A stretch of 64,000 nt of DNA, from the NCBI GenBank assembly GCA_920105625.2, contig OV050032.1, positions 23,767,351 through 23,831,350 of the forward strand, written 5' to 3'. The stretch is from Clusia tigrina (taxonomy: Eukaryota > Arthropoda > Insecta > Diptera > Clusiidae). This document shows positions 35,800 to 48,164 of this stretch, piece by piece; positions within the stretch are counted from its first letter, which is position 1; every line of letters begins with the position of its first letter. The translations under genes were made by a program, and so were the position numbers. The notes beneath the pieces were generated by a model, which had not been told where the DNA came from, searched no databases, and worked only from the letters and a program-made list of their open reading frames with translations.

Positions 35800-38700
35800 C
35801 TTCCAGGGAGGCATTCGGCACAGCATAAACACACACACACAACTCAACCTCAAGAATTTCTAGTCCGGTAAAATAATAACATCAATTAAAGCTGAACATG
35901 AATTTGGAGTCTCTATTCAAATTGCTGGCAGTGTTGCAATTGGTTACAGTGAGTCAGGTGAGTGAGTCAATTGCCGCATACTCGTGCAACTGTTTAAAAA
36001 AAATATCATAACACTAACTATTTATACATAAAAGCGTATGAAAACGGCCACAATAAAATACAATAATCGTACAAATAACGAATTCCTCAGCCAGCATACA
36101 AATCAGGCAACAAAAGACAGAAAGACAACAACCAAATAATTATATGTTATAATAAACAAGTAAAATAGCACAAAACCGATTTGCTCGCTCAAGGTCAATC
36201 GATTCCAATCAAACCGTGACAATACAATGACGCCCAACACAAAAAGTTCGTCGAGGCTAAGACGCGAGCATGACTTGAATTCGGATACTCTGGTGAAAAT
36301 TGTTATCCTGGCGAGGCATTTCAATTATCACACATGTGCCTGCTTCGTTGAGTGACTGTTCCACCTGCAGAAATTATCGCTTTACAGTTGTGAAGTTGTT
36401 GCCCCCTCAGCAGTTCCACATCCATTTTGCAAATCCTGAAAAATCGCTATTCCTAACTTATCTGAGACATATTCACAACAGAGAACAAAAACGGGTGCCA
36501 CAAAATCTTAACAAGTTGAACTTTAGTTGTGAGACACTCTTATTGCCTTCTGTTGCGCACCCTCATCACAATGCATATCCCTTTTTTTATTTCAGCTCTG
36601 TCGAGGTCATTTCAACACATTCCAGAACTAAGATTATTAGAGCGAAAGATATAGCATAATTTGCAAATCCCTGCAACTCCCTGTTAACATGTAACTCGTT
36701 GCTTATGACTTTTTGTTTAGGGTGTTTCACAAATGATTTTCCTTTAACGACTTATCTCTAAAAACTTCATTATCCCTTATTAACCTTTAATAGTATTTTA
36801 ACATTTATTCATGCATAAGTAACGAAGAGGCCATTTCGACATATTATACACTTTCGACTGATTTAGAAGACTCTTTGAATCACTGATTCTATTTTGGTCT
36901 CTGTGATAACGAGCAGTTTACACGCCGTTTTCTGCGGAAATATTTAAGCTGCTGTTGCGTTCTTTATAGGAATTCTATTATTACCAATCTACGGTGACCT
37001 TCATATACACTTGGGCTGAATTTTTGTGATGCCCAAAAGAAGGCATTTTAGAGTTGGTCAGGCATTCATCAACAGATTCACTTCCTGTGGTAATTTAGTG
37101 ATGTCCTCTGTTCAGCATCAATTTTTCAACTGCACATGCATTAGGAAACTATTTGCGATACTGGTATGCCTGAAGCTTCACTAAACTGCTCTATCCACTC
37201 ACGTATCTGTCAGTATTAGAACTTTACACCACTCATTTATCGACAAGTCTTCTGAGAGTCGGTCGTCTTTCTGGCATTTGATTAGTTTACTAACTTTTCA
37301 ATCCATGTGTCTGTGTACAATTCAGTAACTAAATTTACAAATGTCGTCATCAAAGAAAATTGCGCAAAACAAAACTAGTGCGAGTGAGCGTGTTTAAATT
37401 AATTTTCACATTTTGAACAAATAGTACGAGTACGAGTAGCATGTAAACATGAGCTCCATTGATGCCGTTCGATCGAATGACAAGACAAACAAGACAATTC
37501 CCATACGAGCGCTGAAAGAACCTCCTCCCGCCTCCGGTCCGTCCTTTTTGTATCGCTTGAATGGAAAACGCTCCAATTGTGGCAATTATTTCCGCATGAC
37601 TTCATGGGAATTTGGCTGTTTCAAGTTTAGACCCAACAGAAGAAGAGACCGGCGTAGATATTTAGCAACAAATCCGTAAATCCATCCAATGCGTAATCTA
37701 CGCAAGTACACCCGGCGTACGCACGAATACTCGCACAAGTACACGGAATTCACGCAGTATTACCTTTTTTGGCTTGTTCAAAGACGTGGTTAGATGGCTC
37801 CCTACATGCAGAAGGAAGCTCCAGAAAACACATTATTGCATCTGACGATGTTAAAACCGATTATAGAATATGGAAAAAATGGTTAGAGTAGCGATTTATT
37901 TTTACTAGCATAGGAATTCATGCTTGCTATAATCCTTCGAGTCAGGACTTCTGGACTTTCATCGATAGAAAAAATTCAACAAACATTCAAAATACAGAAA
38001 AGATATTCACACTTAACATGGATCCGGTTTTTTTCTAGTGACTGAAAATTTGTATTTAATTATGTCGCAGAGAGTAAATGGAGTTGTATTGGTTCGTTCA
38101 GCTAAGTACTCATTTCAATCTCGGTCACTGAAGATGAAACACTTTTAACATCGGTAGGTTTCTTTCCAAGGCGTGCGCTGCTTTTTGGAGATCACCAATT
38201 TCCTAGACATGTTCGTCACAAGCAGTTTTGACAGCGAAATGTCAGAAACTGCACGTTTCAAATTTGTAAATGCGACATCTGTGGCAATCGCTTCCGCGAA
38301 TCGTTAAATATCCACATGCTCCACATAAGCGTCCAAGATTAACCGCCGAGAATCACTGCAGCCAGCGGTCGACACTAGGACCCACAACCACACTTAGTTG
38401 AACTATAAAATTGCTAAAATTTGACGATTACAAAAGGTGATTTGTGAAGACACCTAACGCAATAGTCCCCCATAAACAACCCTCAAAGGTTGAGTGTTGT
38501 ACCATTATGAAATAACAAATAAATTGTTTGAAAATTGCTTCCGATTTATTGGGGCTTTATTTCCCTCTCTGAGTATTATTTCTAGAAAGTTCGCAGCATT
38601 GTCAAAGCATTTGAGGTTAATAGTGATATTTTTGCATGAAAAAAGTTTTTTCAATACACAAACCATCAAAAATCTTATTTGGCCGTATAAGCAAACGAAT

Positions 38701-41700
38701 TATAACTCGTTAAAAATAGCGACTTCGTTAAGTTTCGTTAGTGTAATCCTGCGGAAATTTCAAAACAAACAACATTTCGCGACTGGGGAATTCAACGCTT
38801 CTAAAACTATGCAGCAGGTAAATTGTCTCTAGCGCTGTACCACTGTCGGTCCAATACAATCTTTCAGTAAAGGGGTCATTGATTTTATGCCTAGGGTACC
38901 CTTTTAGTATCTTGTGGTCGGTCTGACTAGACTTCTTCCTTCTTTCCCAGTTTTTAACTAAGGTAGTCACTGTATCATTGTATTCTAAGCCGATTTAAGC
39001 ATATTAAATTGGCTACTTGAAATGGAGGTCCAAACAGTGCTCCACAGTGATGGGTTTTGGCCAGATACAGCAAAGACACTGCCTTATGTCAATAATAGCA
39101 ACTGGTAGAATTGTGGCCAATTATGGTTGAACTGTTCACAATTTTCCATGCCAATTCGAGCTCTTCGCGAAAGTTTAACCTGCTTTCCTAAGTTCTAAAG
39201 AAACGTGCGCCAGGAAATGCACACAGACACAGGCCGTAAACACGCACTAATGGCAGGCAAGTTGGACAAACGCCCGCTGCGTTACACGCACCGACATGGC
39301 AGACTGATTCGAGGCAAGCGATTAATGCCGCCGCCAAAACTGCCGCTGTATGATGCGTAATGAGTGGCAGATGGATTCAAATGGGTTGGATTGGATCGAG
39401 CCAGAGGCATACGAGTATACCCGCATATTGCGAATGGGGCTGGGAAGGGCCAGAATACTGTTGCTGCGATTGGTGCTAGCGAGAGCAAGCATTTGGCTGA
39501 CTGCCGCCATTCGAAACGCTGCCAAAATGCTGCAGACGAATGTGCTATTGAAATGTAATTTTGCGATGTTCCAAAAGACTTTCGCTTATTTTTTATTTCA
39601 GCGTAAAAATAGACCTGCTTCTGCTTTTTGTACGGTTGCACTCGCTGCAAGCAGCACGATACAGACAACAGAGCACATACAGCAGGCAGCCGGCAGCCGG
39701 CAGCCGACAAGTGGGCACAAACGATCGCAGCCCAATGATGTGATACACACAATGCTGGCACCATCAGTCAACCGTACTCCATTTGTATGGAAAAACAATG
39801 AAAGTAGCAAACTTCCAAGTGAAAATCATGAGCGACAAAGAAACTAGCATGTTGTCATCTTCCAAGTATACATATGCCCAATGGGAATTGCAACAGCAAC
39901 ACTAAAGTTTGCAAAGTGATCCGATCAGCGCTGATGGGTCGGTATACAACTAGCTGACTACAACACGCAAGTCAGATGTGGACTTCGTTTCTCGTCGTCT
40001 CCCCATACAAATGCTGCAGTCGGGCGAGTTGCGTGTTGTTGTCGCCAATGTCTGCAAGTGCACAAAAGTGCATATTCGTCGAGTTGAAGTTCATCTTCAG
40101 TGCAGCGAAACTAGCCCAAACGCTGTCGAAAACAAAAACAAACACAAACACTCAAGATAAATAATTTCAGTTTTATTGCCAAAGGCTGAGCGGTCCATAA
40201 AAATTGCTGCATGCACAAAATACCCGTGCAGCTCCCAAGTTCTCGATGCATGTGCTGCCGTACCCAAGTGACTGTGCTACCAGCACTCTACACACCACTC
40301 CGCGCCACGCATGTCGCCACTTCTGTGAAAAATTTATTATGTTTTTGGCTTTGTTCCGTCTCGCACGCGCTCTCGCCATCAACAATGCACAAATCACTCG
40401 TGCCCTGCCGTAACATCCTCTCCCCAAGCTGCACTGAGCTGTGATAACATGCGTTGCCCATATTTAAACTTTTGTCTATTTATGGGGTTGTAACAATTGC
40501 TGTCGCAGATCGATGACACCATTCAGCCCTAGTCTCAGACCTCGCCAGTGCCAAGTCAATAAAGTTCAAGCAGAGTCATTTTGGTATACTTAATGGTTGC
40601 TGCCTGGTCGTCCTGTGATTTATAGTGTCGCTGATAATCGTTTCAGATGTTGACGTCTTATCCCCAAAACAATCTGGCCGCAGAGGTTTCTATATTTCGA
40701 ATTGTCTTTAAGCTGTAGAGAGCGTACGACTACGCATGTCAGCATTCGAACAATTGCAGGCAGACGCAGACGCAAAGACATTGATATGCATGTCAGCCAG
40801 AAGCCATCTCATCCTCTTCTATACGATCACGAGCAACCATCGGACGAACCTAGTATCCACCTCGACCCCCGGCGAGAGTCTTCCGCCCGCAACGCATGCT
40901 CAGTCACTTACTTCAAATCGCACACAGACCAATACGAGTACTCGTACCCGGCAGAAATTGTAATTTCTCCAGAAACGACACCGTGAACAAAGGAGCGTTT
41001 TCATCGCTTACCGCGAATCGCATCATGACACCCCTGTTCAAATAACTCATCATGTAAAATGCTCGTTTTGGTGTGCAACGAGACTTTTATTCCTTCTCCT
41101 AAGGTCATGATTCGACCAACAAATGATTACATACGACTAGGCACACATTGAAGCTAAAGCTTTAGCCCTTCACTTGTCATCGGAGTTCGTTTGTATTGTG
41201 CGTGTGTCTGCTCTTCTTTTCAAGCCCATATTCTATAGCTTTGTCCATTTGGTCGATTTATGTAAAAGTATTAATTACCAAAAGTCAAATTTTGTCTGCT
41301 GGGCAGTGACAACGGCTCGCGTGCACGACTCATAAATCACTACAGCTCACTATGCCCGCTGAGCGACCAGCAGCCTCACTCAGCACGTTTCTTTCTTGTG
41401 ATATTACGAGTATTTCCTCTGCTCCAAAGTAGTTTTTCATCTTATTATGTTTTTGTTTTTCTCTTCTGCATTTCAGAATAGTCATGTGCAAGAGGCGAAA
41501 CAGCGTATCCGCGCGGAAGTGAGGAGTGCCCTGGGTCAGCAGCAGCAGCACCACCATCACCAGCACAGTCATCATCAATCGTCGCCACCGTCGGCGCACT
41601 TTTACAAGCATTATCATGGCTCGCATTGGCGTGACGGTCAGCGCGTGCATCGCTTGCACGGACATCGGAATCGTTGGAGTGGTCGCCGGAGATCGATGGA

Positions 41701-44700
41701 GCGTCACCACTTCACAGCATGGACGGCGTGGTCAATATGCGGCAGCGATTGCGTGAAGCGCAGGGAGCGGTTTTGTAAAACGAAACGGAAATGCGGCTAC
41801 ACGAAGCATGTGGAGGAAGAGAAGTGTTGGCAGTAAGTACTCGTAGCAACATGTGAAAAGAGGGTGGATATGCTTGCATGTAGTTGTCGTAGTTGTGTTT
41901 TTTCGCTACGACCAGTCTATAGAAGGAAGAGCTAACTTTGCACATTCTTGTTAACCAATCAGTTTTTTGACTCACCTTCTTTTTATCCTTCTATATTTGC
42001 AAAACTCCGCAATGGAGAAGCATGATAGATGCCAGTTGATCGCTCCTCCTATATGAAAATGATACTCGACTAATATATCACTGTAGTCGGAATTAGGGGT
42101 CTAAGATTATATCTATCCCGTGCCTTGGACACAATTTAACCTCATTAATTGCAATCATTATATACTGGTCGCACTCAATGTGGTATATATGGAATAAGCG
42201 ACAATCACCCCTCTCTTACTACAACGTGTTGCTAACAGGGTGCGTCAGCATGTTGATAAAAGTGAAATGTTGACGAAAATATATTCAGACACAATGTTTC
42301 CACAATTGTCTTTATAGTCATGCAAATGTATCTTACACAACCGCTTCTAAGGAGTTCCTTTTATCTGCTCTCTATCTTTTCAGTTGGTTTTTTTAAATTC
42401 GCAATCTCGTCTTCGTCGTCTGGAATCGGCGACCTTCTTTATAATACTATATAATAATCCCTAGAGAATAGTGATATTAGACAAATTGTTACTAAAATAG
42501 AGGCAGAAGTTTCCATGCTAAATGGTTGACCACGATTGACGTGTATTAGCACAGTCGTAAATTCCCTAAATAGACTAAGGGGGTAAAGATGGCGCACAAA
42601 TCACTGTTTCCAGTGAAGAATCCAAGCGTTTCCGTGCATTCATTATTCCCAAAGCAGTTGTTGTACGGTAACATGACTCCACTCCATTCGGAGCGTCCAC
42701 ATTGTGCGGCAATGCTTTTATGTTCTTTCTTTTATGGGGAAGTAGGTAATATTGTCTCATAATATGAACCTGGCATTAGACGTAATTACCAAAAAAAAAA
42801 AAAAACAAAATAAAATTATGCAAATTCAGTGTGACCATCGCGAGTGATGCCACTCCATCATTATTAATGCTAAACTCTTGAATGTCACACGGCATTTGTC
42901 ATTCAACTCAACCTAACGCAACTTGTGCACTTGCAGTTGTCATTCGGAGCCTGCCTGGCATCCAAGCATCCAAGCGAACCAACAACCACAGCAGCAGCAA
43001 CAACAACAACAAGCCATCCATCAGAGCAGCAACACACCACAAGCGATTATAATAAATGCGGCTGCGAGTGGACCACAGCAGCTGCCCACACAACAGCCGC
43101 TGTCTCACACAGTGCATGTGCATCAGATCCGAATGCCGGTGCTGCAGGAGGTGTCGTGGCACAACAAACACCATCTATCGACGACAGAGAAGCAGTTTTC
43201 CACTGAGGACACTTCAGCGGAGAGTGATTTCTACGCGATTAATGAGAGATCGAAATACAGAAAGCAGCGGAAACCGCTCCTAATCGACGCTGATTACTAC
43301 GACGACCTGGAGGCCGAGGAGTACGACGACGAACTGGATGAGTTGAAGTCAGAGGAATCTATGGAAATGGTACCAGCGCGTGCCATCCGCACTCGCAGCG
43401 AACGTCGCAAACATAAAAATCGTCTGCGCAAAGGTCACCAACCACGGGCGGATGTGAGAGAGCGCTCTCTGGCAACCAGCGACGATGGCATCGAGGGTGA
43501 TACTTTTCAGTATGAGGATTTTGATTTCGAACCGGACTCGGGCAGAGGTCTCGAAAGCCAATATGTCGACTCGTATGAGGACGACGACTATGCCGACTAC
43601 AGAAACACCAGCTGGCTGCCGCCCTCAAAAGAAAAGGCTACTCCGGATGCATTGATACCGAAACATCGTAGGATTTACTCGAAGTGGAGTCGTTGGACGA
43701 AGTGCTCGCCCAAGTGCACCACAAGAAGATACAAGTAAGTTGGTCTAGATTCCTATCGAATGAAATTGAATACGTTGTTAAATTTCCATTTTTCAATGCG
43801 TCTTCGTGGTGGTTTAGGAAATGTCGCGTCAAGGAACAGTGCGGCCGCGAGGTACTCCGCGAGATAGCCTACTGTTACACTGAAGGCAGTTTCTGTCAGC
43901 AATGGCTGCAGGCGCAAGTTCAAAAGTCCCCGCCGTACGAGTTGCGGCCTGTGGCAGCGTCACGCCGTCGCGACATCGCTGATGGTGCTCAGTCCAATGC
44001 CATTGTCAGCGATTATATCATGAATGGCAAAGGTTACCGCGGTCCCGAATACACGCCGCTGAAGCTGAAATGCGGCATTGCGTCCATACGCAGCAATAAG
44101 CGCAACATGTACAACATGCTGAAGATCATCGGCGGAAAGGCAGCTCGTAAAGGGGAATGGCCTTGGCAGGTGGCAATTTTCAACCGATTCAAGGTAGGTA
44201 CCATAACACTATACGCGATAGCACTAAATCTTTAAATTGGAGGCTCTCTAACGTCGCCATGTTTTTCGTTGTGTTCGTTGTGGATAGGAAGCCTTCTGTG
44301 GCGGCACACTCATCGCTCCGCAGTGGGTGCTGACGGCGGCACATTGTGTGCGCAAGGTGCTGTACGTGCGCATCGGTGAGCACAATCTCGACTATGAAGA
44401 TGGTACAGAGCTGCAGTTGCGCGTACTGAAGAGCTTCAAGCATCCGAATTTCGACAAGAAAACTGTGGACAGCGACGTTGCCTTATTGAAGTGGGTGAAG
44501 CGATACAATTTTTGTGCAAATTATATATGGAGCGAGCTGAAAGTGTGCCACTGCTCTTTCTCGTTTCAGACTGCCAAAGCCGGTGAACACCACCACTTGG
44601 ATAGGCTTCTCTTGCCTGCCGCGTCCTTACCAGCCGCTACCAAAAAACGTTGACTGCACCGTCATCGGTTGGGGTAAGCGACGCAATCGCGATATTGCCG

Positions 44701-45044
44701 GCACTAGTGTGCTGCACCAGGCCGAGGTGCCCATCATACCGATGGACAATTGCCGTTCGGTCTACCACGACTACACCATCACGAAGAACATGTTCTGCGC
44801 CGGCCACAAACGCGGTCGCATCGACACGTGTGCCGGCGACTCCGGCGGCCCATTGCTGTGCCGCGATACAACGAAACCCAACCATCCATGGACTATATTT
44901 GGCATCACCTCATTTGGCGACGGCTGCGCCAAGCGCAACAAGTTTGGCATCTACGCCAAGATGCCGAACTACGTCGACTGGGTTTGGTCAGTGATCAATT
45001 GCAACGGCAACTGCAAACTGCATCAGCGCAGCTACGGCAACTAG
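35800..45044 (+). CDS. Secreted trypsin-like serine protease with two TSP1-like modules (6 coding exons, 755 aa)
   Basis: Coding exons: 35898-35957, 41477-41832, 42937-43734, 43818-44193, 44288-44490, 44570-45044 (TAG). The total is 2268 bases, all GT-AG and in phase. Exon 1 (20 residues) is a hydrophobic signal peptide. Residues ~41-52 are Gln/His-rich. ~100-143 is a thrombospondin-type-1-like module (W-x2-W-x2-C...RRERFC). ~154-165 is polyQ, ~257-285 very acidic, and ~386-437 a second TSP1-like module (WSRWTKCSPKC). The peptidase domain starts at K507|IIGG. The triad is H549 (LTAAHC), D593 (SDVALL) and S689 (GDSGGP), with D683 giving trypsin-like Arg/Lys specificity. It is therefore an extracellular zymogen activated by cleavage after K507. 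A splice acceptor at 35799 suggests a 5' UTR exon from 35800. Substrate unknown. Drosophila CG10663 may be the counterpart (from memory, unchecked). Confidence 0.9.
35958..41476 (+). other. intron 1 of the serine protease gene (5.5 kb)
   Basis: The donor CAG|GTGAGT is at 35958 (a second GTGAGT at 35949 is possible and would shorten exon 1 by three codons). The acceptor is TTTCAG at 41476. Several open frames lie inside (36300-36659, 39350-39847, 40702-40986), none with a recognised domain, so an alternative exon cannot be excluded but is not supported. The segment 39690-39709 is a small GGCAGCC repeat. Confidence 0.7.
38250..38342 (+). pseudogene. C2H2 zinc-finger-like fragment (possible)
   Basis: A 30-codon frame reads CKCDICGNRFRESLNIHMLH before a stop at 38340-38342. 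The first half looks like a C2H2 finger (CxxC then F), but the spacing to the histidines is shorter than the family's 12 residues. The same frame is closed upstream by a stop near 38230, after a HVRH motif. Either a decayed finger inside the protease intron or chance. Confidence 0.25.
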
Positions 45045-45601
45045 CGAACGCGCAGCAGCAGCTGCCATTGTCGTCTTAGTCGTCATCGTAGTTGTAGTCG
45101 TCGTCCGTCGTGAAGGATCATATGATTACGATCATGATCACTACTTAATTTGGCCCAAGCAAACAGCCGTCGTGTATGATTTATGTTAAGTTTAGGTTAG
45201 GCATCCTCTAGAGCGATTCATTTCCAAAGTTATTTATCGGGAATTGCAATCAAATGAAAAATGATGCATGTGCGCATGTGCAGCTCTGGCTGCAGTGATC
45301 ACAACAAGTCCGTTTGCTCGCGCTGGCGGTGGCTCTCACACCGTTACACCGCAGCCCGAGCAGATCGTTCCATTTTGATGCAATGAACATACAATTACGA
45401 TTGCGAATGTGTATGTATGTGTGTGTATGTATATGTGTGCATGTGTGTGTGTGTGTGCGTTTGTGTGAATCATGGCACACGAATTTAACCATAATTCAAT
45501 GTAAAATTACAATCATTTTTTCTGATTTCTGAGTTTGATTTCACTGCTGCTCTTAATTTAAATTATTTATTTAAAAATTTAAGAAAAGTATGTATATTAA
45601 A
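45045..45601 (+). other. 3' UTR of the serine protease gene, with poly(A) signal candidate
   Basis: The first candidate signal is ATTAAA at 45596-45601, 552 bases after the stop. No AATAAA precedes it. A TGTGTA/GT-rich tract (about 45406-45465) lies within the presumed UTR. Confidence 0.45.
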
Positions 45602-45604
45602 ATT

Positions 45605-47970
45605 ATTTTGCCACAGAAATATGCACATATTGGGTTGTTCGAAAAGTCCGTGTAAGTTCCATTCGCACCTGCGCTGAGGAAATAATCAGATGAGTCGGGG
45701 GAATGAGGCCGTAGTTTCGGTAAAACTTCATCTGGGGCAAGGGGCATCATCAAGGTCGTTTTGTTGTCCCGCTTATCCTGAATGTTTGGATGGAAATTAT
45801 GTTTTAGAAGAACCCTAACAGATACGAAATTTGGATTGTTGCATATTGCACCGATGGAGTATACTTGAATCCCATTATGGAATGGGATACACGTTGGCCG
45901 TAGCCTAGTTAAGCGAGGGACTCAAACATTTTCGAGTCATAGCAGTTGTTTTACCTCACAAGCCAATGTCAAGTGTAATTGTAGGCAATTCTCGCTATAG
46001 GAAATCTTGCGCCTCATGTCTTTGAGTAGTAGGTCAGGTTTCAAAATGTAGCGAGGCTTTACTGTGCCGCACAACCCACATCAAAAAATCTGTTTAATAT
46101 TTTAGTAGGATATCAACAGTGCTACAACTACTGATCTACAGACACACAAATATGGAGAAGGTTAATGATAGATAGACTGGTGTTTTTGTGTAATGGCGAA
46201 GGTCGTATTCCCATGGAAAAATATTATATGCAGGAAAAACCAACACCAAGGAAAACAAAATTTCAACAAGTTTCATTTTCAGATAAAGAATTGTTGTTGT
46301 TTTACATGCGTTGGCAGCCTCCTTCCTCAATCGAATAAGGTACGTTGGGAGTTCAACTGTTCTGGGTTGGGATAGCTTATTCAATTCCCCTTTAACATTC
46401 CTCGAAGATTCCATGCTAATGCGAGGGCAGTGTCATGAGATGCCTAGATGTGCATGAATATTGAATTGTCACATGTTCACTCAGAAATTTCCATAAGGCC
46501 CGGATACTTGCGTCATCTTTAGCCCAGTTTTCCCTCGGCTTTCGGTAGTTTTCTTTCGGAATAATATTGAAAACCGGTCTGGGGAAAATTTGCAAAAGAG
46601 CGCTTAAGATAATTTGTGGGAAAATACTCGATAGGCCTGTGCTAATACTAGAATCCTATCCAAATCTAAAGGGAGTGTTTCGAGGGAACTATACGCGACA
46701 GTGTGCTTAGGACAATTTGGCGAAGGCTCGTTAGATGAGTGCTAAGCTTGGAAGTGTATCCGAATCAGGAGAGGAATGTATCAACCAGACACACTCGTAC
46801 GCGTATGCCAACAACTAAATGCAGAGCCCAGCAAGATCAGCCACTGCGTTCAAACTTATACGAACTTTTCGGACCGGCCAATAACTTATTTGAAGAGTAG
46901 TTCTTTAGAGAATGTTTGCTGCAGAGGCTGTGAAATACTTCGAGTGCATTGTGGAAACAAATTGTGAGAGACGCTCCCATCGAGGTGAACAAAATTTTAG
47001 GATTAGTTGTATTTTTTCCTTTTTTTGTTTCTTTTTATGTCGCTCACTGCTGCGCTACGACCCGCGATTTTTCGAGTATTCGTAAGCGTGGCTTCCACTT
47101 TGCGACAATGAAAAATTACGATCACAGCAGTGATTGACCAGTTATTTAACCGCATATCGCCAGAAGGGATTTGCGCTTGAACCTTTTTTGAACGTATGAT
47201 TTTTCTTTTAGTTATATGCACATATATATTTAAATATAGTTAAGTTTTATTTCTAGAAAAACCTTTGCATTCAGCACAGCTAAAAACAAAACATTTCCCG
47301 TTTGTTTGTCATTAAATTTTTATTAATTCATTTCTATTTAAATATTTCACAATCGTAATCACAGTGAGAGCACATGTCCACGTAGCATAGTAAGGCCACA
47401 AGCCGTATAATAATAAAGGGATTCCAATGAAGATATGAATATGGACTCATTACTGACAGCCACCCACTCAACAATTTTATGGACTAATATTCTAAGGAAT
47501 ATTATATAATATTCTGGGTGCCAACTAGGAATGTGTGCACTATAATGGGAGAAGAGAAGTGTCTGACCAAGGAGGCCAAACACAAGAGAAGGTAGAGAGT
47601 GTTTCACCCCCAAGAAATATTGAACAAATCCCATATAGCCGTATAATGGTATGATAATCAGACCGTACTAATAGTTCTTTGACAGGATTGTATCAATAAC
47701 ACTCGCACAAAAATCATCATTTGATTATTACCTGCAAACGAGATAGCATCATTGTTTATAATGTTATGACACAAAGGGACAACAACACTAACGAACGAAA
47801 TACCAATATTTTAGCATAACGGTTATTCGTGTTGACCCATGAAGTTATGGGTATTGGTTATCGGAACCACTTTCTAGACTTAAGCAATAGCTGAGTCACA
47901 GTTATGTTGGTAATGCGCCCATCTTTTTTTACCACACAAATCTCCCTCGTAAGTAGAGAGTCGTCCTTAT
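45605..47970. other. intergenic, nothing recognised
   Basis: No supportable gene. A GGGTTGTTCGAAAAGTCCGTG word at 45631-45651 resembles the ends of some mariner families, but no partner end was found. Confidence 0.35.
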
Positions 47971-47973
47971 GTG

Positions 47974-48161
47974 TAGCCGTCCTCTGTGGTCTAGTGGTAA
48001 GCATGCTAGACTCACATTCAGAGGGTCGCAGGTTCAAATCCTGCCCCGCGCTCAATCTCAAAAATGCTTCTTTCTAAAAAAGGTCTTAGTAGCTAGTACT
48101 GATTCTCCAACCCCTTGCAGTCATAATTAATTATGGTGTAAGATATAATAATAATAATAAT
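47974..48161 (+). repeat. tRNA-derived SINE, copy 6 (best-preserved)
   Basis: Plus-strand copy. Head GTCCTCTGTGGTCTAGTGG, then TAAGCATGCTAGACTCAC, the complete B box GGTTCAAATCC, the body with GCTAGTACTGATTCTCC, TTGCAGTCATAATTAATTATG, and the end GTGTAAGATATAATAATAATA. The minus-strand frame running through it (AGQDLNLRPSECESS) is an artefact of the tRNA-like head. Confidence 0.9.
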
Positions 48162-48164
48162 GTC

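Noticed and set aside
39350..39847. 165-codon plus-strand frame within protease intron 1
   Set aside because: Overlaps several other open frames on both strands, has no motif and no matching splice context. Kept only as an unexcluded alternative exon.
45631..45651. Possible mariner terminal repeat (GGGTTGTTCGAAAAG)
   Set aside because: No partner end, no TA duplication pair and no transposase remnant could be matched around it.
47858..48061. Minus-strand 67-codon frame reading AGQDLNLRPSECESS
   Set aside because: It is the reverse reading of the tRNA-like head of SINE copy 6, not a protein. Similar peptides would appear wherever the SINE inserts.
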